A stretch of 9,379 bases of DNA from Clostridia bacterium (lineage in GTDB: Bacteria > Bacillota > Clostridia > Oscillospirales > CAG-272), in NCBI GenBank assembly GCA_900754175.1, contig CAAEBS010000011.1, positions 1 through 9,379 of the forward strand, written 5' to 3'. Both the position numbers and the translations under genes were made by a program. The stretch's first letter is position 1. Each line of letters starts with the position of its first letter. The notes beneath the pieces are model-generated. The model saw only the letters and a list, made by a program, of their open reading frames with translations, was not told the DNA's origin and made no database searches. Shown one piece after another: positions 6,072 through 9,379 of this stretch.

Positions 6072-7685
6072 ATGAATACCGATCTTACCAAATTCAGCCT
6101 GATTTTTCCGGATGAAGCTTCGCAGACCCGCCATTACAGCGGCGAGGATCGCCCCGCCATTGATATGTTCGTTCTGGAAGAACTGGGTCTGCTGGAGGTT
6201 TTTTCACTGAAAAACAGTGAACTGGAAGAATATTTTACCACCTCCCCCGCCGTTATCCGGCACCGCATGGACGTTTTTGAGGATATGCTGGAAAATCCGG
6301 AGATCGCACAGACGCTCAATCGGCTGATCCCGATCCTCACCGACATCATGGAGCTTCGCCGGCTGGAAGCGGACACCGGAGAAACCACCTCCTACCTGGA
6401 AAGCATCACCGAGATCGAGCTGTACATCTCCAGCATTTCCACCCTGAACAGCGGGCTTGTCCCCCTGCGGTCAAAGCTGAAAAGCCAGGCGTTTTCCACG
6501 CTTGCCGACCGCATTGCCGAGCTTGCCGAAAGCGAATATTACGCCGAGCTGAACAACCGTCTCTCGGAGCTTACCTCCCGTGTGCGGGACATCCGCAGCG
6601 TCACCATCGGCGTAAACCTTGACGCACAGCTCCGCCCTGCCAGTGCGGGTGTGCTTTCTATCAATCCCGAGCCGTTCCGCTCGGGCGACGTACTGGAAAA
6701 GATCCTCCGTCTGAACTTCAAGGACGACGAATACACCTGTATCGCAAACCTTGTTCCGTTCAACAAAAGGCAGTCGGAAAACCAGAAAACCGCTCTGGCG
6801 CTGGCGTTCAACTCCGCCATCAACGAGGTCTACAAGCAGTCCCTGCGCTCCTGGCGGAAGATCGTGCAGGCGTACGTACTGGAAAACACCGATTTTCTGC
6901 TCAACCTGATGCCGGAGATCGAATTTCTGGTGCGGGGTACCAACCTGCTCCGTCTCCTCCGTGACAAGGGTCTGCACCTCTGCAAGCCGGAAATTCCCGC
7001 CGATATGCCCCCCGTTTTCAAGGCGACCAGGCTGTACAATCCCTGCGTAGCCCTGAAAGTGGACGATGAAATTGTGACCAACGACATCGCCTTTGACCCC
7101 GACGACGCCCTCATTTACGTTCTGACCGGTCCGAACCGGGGCGGAAAATCGGTCATCACCTGTGCGGTAGGTCTTGCGCAGGCGATGATGCAGCTGGGAA
7201 TGTTCGTACCTGCCGATACGGCGGAGATCAGCATTGCCGACGGCATTTTCACGCACTTCCCCACCGGAGCAGACGACACCATTGACAAGGGACGTCTGGG
7301 CGAGGAATGTGCCCGTCTGCGGGACATTTTCGAGGAAGTGACCCCCCGCAGTCTGGTTCTGCTGGACGAATCGCTCTCCTCCACCGGCGCCTTTGAAGCA
7401 TCCTACATTGCCGCCGAGGTGCTGGCAGGCTTTTCCCGTGTGGGATGCCGTTGCCTGTTCTCCACGCACCTGCACGAGCTTGCCGCCGAGATCGACCGCA
7501 TCAATGCCCGCACCGAAGCGGAGGGCGGCGTAAAGATCGACACGCTGGTTGCCGGCATTGAGAGCGGAAAGCGCTCCTTCAAGATCGTCCGCACCAAGCC
7601 GGACGGCAAGAGCTACGCCCGTGACATTGCGGACAAATACGGGCTGTCCTATGAAAATATTATCAAAACGGTCACGCACCGCTGA
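6072..7685 (+). CDS. MutS-family ATPase lacking the mismatch-recognition domain
   Basis: This 537-aa protein ends in a clear MutS/ABC-type ATPase. Walker A is TGPNRGGKS (352-360; canonical MutS has TGPNMGGKST). Walker B is LVLLDES (428-434), followed by LSST in place of the usual GRGTST. STHLHEL (464-470) matches the MutS His switch region. The helical region before it (about residues 60-330) resembles the MutS core and clamp. There is no N-terminal mismatch-binding domain with the Phe-x-Glu motif and no C-terminal Smr nuclease, so it is neither housekeeping MutS nor MutS2. Family members lacking domain I are generally not mismatch binders; its role is unknown and may involve recombination or branched DNA. 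I chose the ATG at 6072, preceded by a weak AGG; an in-frame GTG at 6045 would add 9 residues. The Lrp-like gene follows after 14 nt. Confidence 0.85.
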   Translation: MNTDLTKFSLIFPDEASQTRHYSGEDRPAIDMFVLEELGLLEVFSLKNSELEEYFTTSPAVIRHRMDVFEDMLENPEIAQTLNRLIPILTDIMELRRLEADTGETTSYLESITEIELYISSISTLNSGLVPLRSKLKSQAFSTLADRIAELAESEYYAELNNRLSELTSRVRDIRSVTIGVNLDAQLRPASAGVLSINPEPFRSGDVLEKILRLNFKDDEYTCIANLVPFNKRQSENQKTALALAFNSAINEVYKQSLRSWRKIVQAYVLENTDFLLNLMPEIEFLVRGTNLLRLLRDKGLHLCKPEIPADMPPVFKATRLYNPCVALKVDDEIVTNDIAFDPDDALIYVLTGPNRGGKSVITCAVGLAQAMMQLGMFVPADTAEISIADGIFTHFPTGADDTIDKGRLGEECARLRDIFEEVTPRSLVLLDESLSSTGAFEASYIAAEVLAGFSRVGCRCLFSTHLHELAAEIDRINARTEAEGGVKIDTLVAGIESGKRSFKIVRTKPDGKSYARDIADKYGLSYENIIKTVTHR

Positions 7686-7699
7686 CCGGGAAAGGGCTT

Positions 7700-8179
7700 A
7701 TGAATACCGAAATTCTGAAACTGTTGGAAAAAGACGCTCGCCTGACGGCGCAGCAGATCGCCGTGATGCTGGACACCACCCCCGAGGCGGTACAGAAGCA
7801 GATCGACGAATATGAAAAGAACGGCATTATCCTTGGTTACAACACCGTGATCGACTGGGAAAAGACCGACAAAGAATCGGTCACCGCCATGATCGACGTC
7901 AAGCTGACCCCTCAGCGTGACCGTGGTTTTGACCGGGTAGCCGAGATGATCTACAACTATCCGGAGGTCAAGGCGGTCTACCTGATGTCCGGTGCTTACG
8001 ACCTGTCGGTGCTGATCGAGGGCAAAACCATGAAAGAGGTTGCTTTCTTCGTTTCGCAGAAGCTTGCGCCCATTGAAGCCGTCATTTCCACCGCAACCCA
8101 TTTTGTTCTGCACAAATACAAGGACACCGGCGTGCTCTACGACGCACCCGAGATCGACGAGAGAGGTAACTACATCTGA
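7700..8179 (+). CDS. Lrp/AsnC-family transcriptional regulator (AlaR-like)
   Basis: This 159-aa protein has an N-terminal helix-turn-helix (about residues 3-50, including LTAQQIAVMLDTTPEAVQKQI in part) and a C-terminal RAM ligand-binding domain (about 62-140) with LMSGAYDLSV at its core. Such regulators form octamers or dimers that sense amino acids and bind DNA. From memory it resembles the Bacillus YugG/AlaR group, whose gene lies directly before an aminotransferase gene, just as here. AAAGGG precedes the ATG. The stop TGA shares its A with the ATG of the next gene, so the two are translationally coupled. It probably controls this pair, but I see no defined operator in the 14-nt gap before it. 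The family is certain; the ligand is inferred. Confidence 0.92.
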   Translation: MNTEILKLLEKDARLTAQQIAVMLDTTPEAVQKQIDEYEKNGIILGYNTVIDWEKTDKESVTAMIDVKLTPQRDRGFDRVAEMIYNYPEVKAVYLMSGAYDLSVLIEGKTMKEVAFFVSQKLAPIEAVISTATHFVLHKYKDTGVLYDAPEIDERGNYI

Positions 8180-9345
8180 TGATCGACTACAGCAAAATTC
8201 TTTCCCAGACCGTAGTACATACGGAAAAATCGGGAATCCGGAAATTTTTCGACCTGCTGGACAGCATGACCGACGTGGTAGGTCTTACGGTAGGTCAGCC
8301 CGACTTTGTAACTCCCTGGCACATCCGGGAAGCGGGCATTGTCAGCCTGGAAAAAGGCAAGACCTACTACACCGCCAACGCCGGCACCATGGAGTTGCGG
8401 CAGGAGATCGACCGTTATCTGACCCGGCGCTTCGGTCTTTCCTACTCTCCCGACAACGAGATCATCGTGACCGTCGGCGGAAGCGAGGCAATCGACATTG
8501 CTCTGCGTGCCGTGATTGAGCCGGGAGACGAGGTCATTATCCCCAACCCTGCTTTTGTCTGCTACGCTCCCCTGACCCGGATGGCAGGCGGCGTGCCGGT
8601 CATCATTGAGACCCGGTATGAGGACAAATTCAAGCTGACGCCGGAGGCACTGCGTGCGGCGATCACCCCCCGCACGAAGATGGTGGTTCTGCCCTACCCG
8701 AACAACCCCACCGGCGCCATTATGACCCGTGAGGAGCTGGAGGGTATTGCCGAGGTGCTCCGTGACACCGACGTACTGGTTCTCTCGGATGAGATCTATG
8801 CGGAAATGACCTACGGTCGCCCCCATTGCTCTATCGCATCCATTGACGGTATGAGAGAGCGGACCATTCTTGTCAGCGGCTTCTCCAAGGCATACGCCAT
8901 GACCGGTTGGCGGCTTGGCTATCTGTGCGCACCGCCAAAGCTGGTGGAGCAGATGTTCAAGATCCACCAGTACGCTATCATGTGCGCTCCCACGACCGCA
9001 CAGCTTGCGGCGATCGACGCTCTGCGCAACGGAGACGAGGACATCGCCATGATGACCGAGGAGTACAACCGCCGCCGTCGTTACATTTTTAACGGTCTGA
9101 AGAGCATCGGTATTGATTCGTTTGAGCCGGAGGGCGCTTTCTACATCTATCCGAAAATCGGAGACTTCGGACTTTCAAGCGAGGAATTCTGCGAAAAACT
9201 GCTGTATCAGCACAAGTGCGCCATTGTCCCCGGCACCGCTTTCGGACAAGGCGGAGAGGGCTTTGCAAGAATCTCGTATGCTTATTCTATCAAGCACATC
9301 ACGCAGGCGCTGGAGCGCATCGAATCCTTTGTAAAAACGCTTTGA
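8179..9345 (+). CDS. PLP-dependent class I/II aminotransferase (AlaT/PatA-like)
   Basis: This 388-aa fold-type I aminotransferase has all the expected landmarks. GQPDF lies near residue 39. NNPTG at 175-179 includes the PLP-contacting Asn176. LSDEIY gives Asp204, which pairs with the pyridine nitrogen, and Tyr207. SGFSKAYAMTGWRLGY holds the Schiff-base Lys237. ARISY carries Arg364, which binds the substrate carboxylate. It transfers amino groups between an amino acid and a 2-oxo acid in the cytosol. Annotation of this group varies between alanine, aspartate, aromatic and N-acetyl-diaminopimelate aminotransferase. The adjacent AlaR-like regulator favours alanine or a related substrate, but that is inference. 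Its ATG overlaps the regulator's TGA by 1 nt. The repeat hairpin follows 11 nt after the stop. Confidence 0.94.
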   Translation: MIDYSKILSQTVVHTEKSGIRKFFDLLDSMTDVVGLTVGQPDFVTPWHIREAGIVSLEKGKTYYTANAGTMELRQEIDRYLTRRFGLSYSPDNEIIVTVGGSEAIDIALRAVIEPGDEVIIPNPAFVCYAPLTRMAGGVPVIIETRYEDKFKLTPEALRAAITPRTKMVVLPYPNNPTGAIMTREELEGIAEVLRDTDVLVLSDEIYAEMTYGRPHCSIASIDGMRERTILVSGFSKAYAMTGWRLGYLCAPPKLVEQMFKIHQYAIMCAPTTAQLAAIDALRNGDEDIAMMTEEYNRRRRYIFNGLKSIGIDSFEPEGAFYIYPKIGDFGLSSEEFCEKLLYQHKCAIVPGTAFGQGGEGFARISYAYSIKHITQALERIESFVKTL

Positions 9346-9356
9346 GGGGGGATGTC

Positions 9357-9379
9357 GGGGGAAACTTTTCTGAAGAAAA
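9357..9379. terminator. Hairpin repeat copy 2 (truncated by window edge), likely terminator of the plus-strand run
   Basis: These 23 nt are identical to 200-222: the whole left arm, the loop and most of the right arm of the hairpin. The missing right-arm bases lie beyond the window. It starts 11 nt after the aminotransferase stop codon, as expected for a terminator, and again follows a gene end. The orientation is the same as copy 1 on the plus strand, although the core is nearly symmetric. Confidence 0.6.

Noticed and set aside
1..9379. CRISPR arrays, insertion sequences, prophage genes, rRNA.
   Set aside because: I saw no regularly spaced repeats, transposase or phage proteins, or rRNA-like sequence on either strand.

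Overview
The window looks like a chromosomal segment of a Gram-positive anaerobe of the class Clostridia, possibly a gut member of the Oscillospirales. This placement is inferred, not proven. It rests on the long clostridial-type glutamyl-tRNA synthetase, a GlnRS gene beside it, AAAGGAG-like ribosome binding sites, an AlaR/AlaT-like regulator-aminotransferase pair, and short hairpin repeats between genes. Most of the DNA is GC-rich. One gene near the left end contains a clearly AT-richer stretch.

Layout. Positions 1-240 hold no gene. They contain a dispersed-repeat-like element (33-99) and a perfect 14-bp-stem hairpin (200-231). A second copy of that hairpin is cut off by the right edge of the window (9357-9379). 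On the minus strand, 1425-241 encodes a protein that I align by eye with uronate isomerase (UxaC) along its whole length. It has lost the N-terminal metal-binding His-x-His and the active-site Arg, so it is probably a pseudoenzyme. From about 1465 to 1573 there are two back-to-back promoters with near-consensus spacing, and A-tracts in helical phase lie between them.

From 1629 to 9345 seven genes run on the plus strand: a metallo-beta-lactamase-fold hydrolase of glyoxalase II type, gltX, glnS, a small DUF1294 membrane protein, a MutS-family ATPase without the mismatch-recognition domain, an Lrp/AsnC-family regulator, and a class I/II PLP aminotransferase. Gaps are short (54, 17, 40, 78 and 14 nt, then a 1-nt overlap). 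I see no strong internal terminator, so long polycistronic transcripts are likely, at least for gltX-glnS and for lrp-aminotransferase.

How they fit together. gltX and glnS supply Glu-tRNA and Gln-tRNA, and the presence of GlnRS means Gln-tRNA can be charged directly. The Lrp-like regulator and aminotransferase form a unit for amino-acid (probably alanine or a related amino acid) metabolism. The MBL hydrolase, DUF1294 protein and MutS-like protein have no obvious functional link to these. I found no convincing new multi-gene system. The items most worth a second look are the uronate-isomerase-like pseudoenzyme, the MutS-like ATPase, and the hairpin repeat at both ends.
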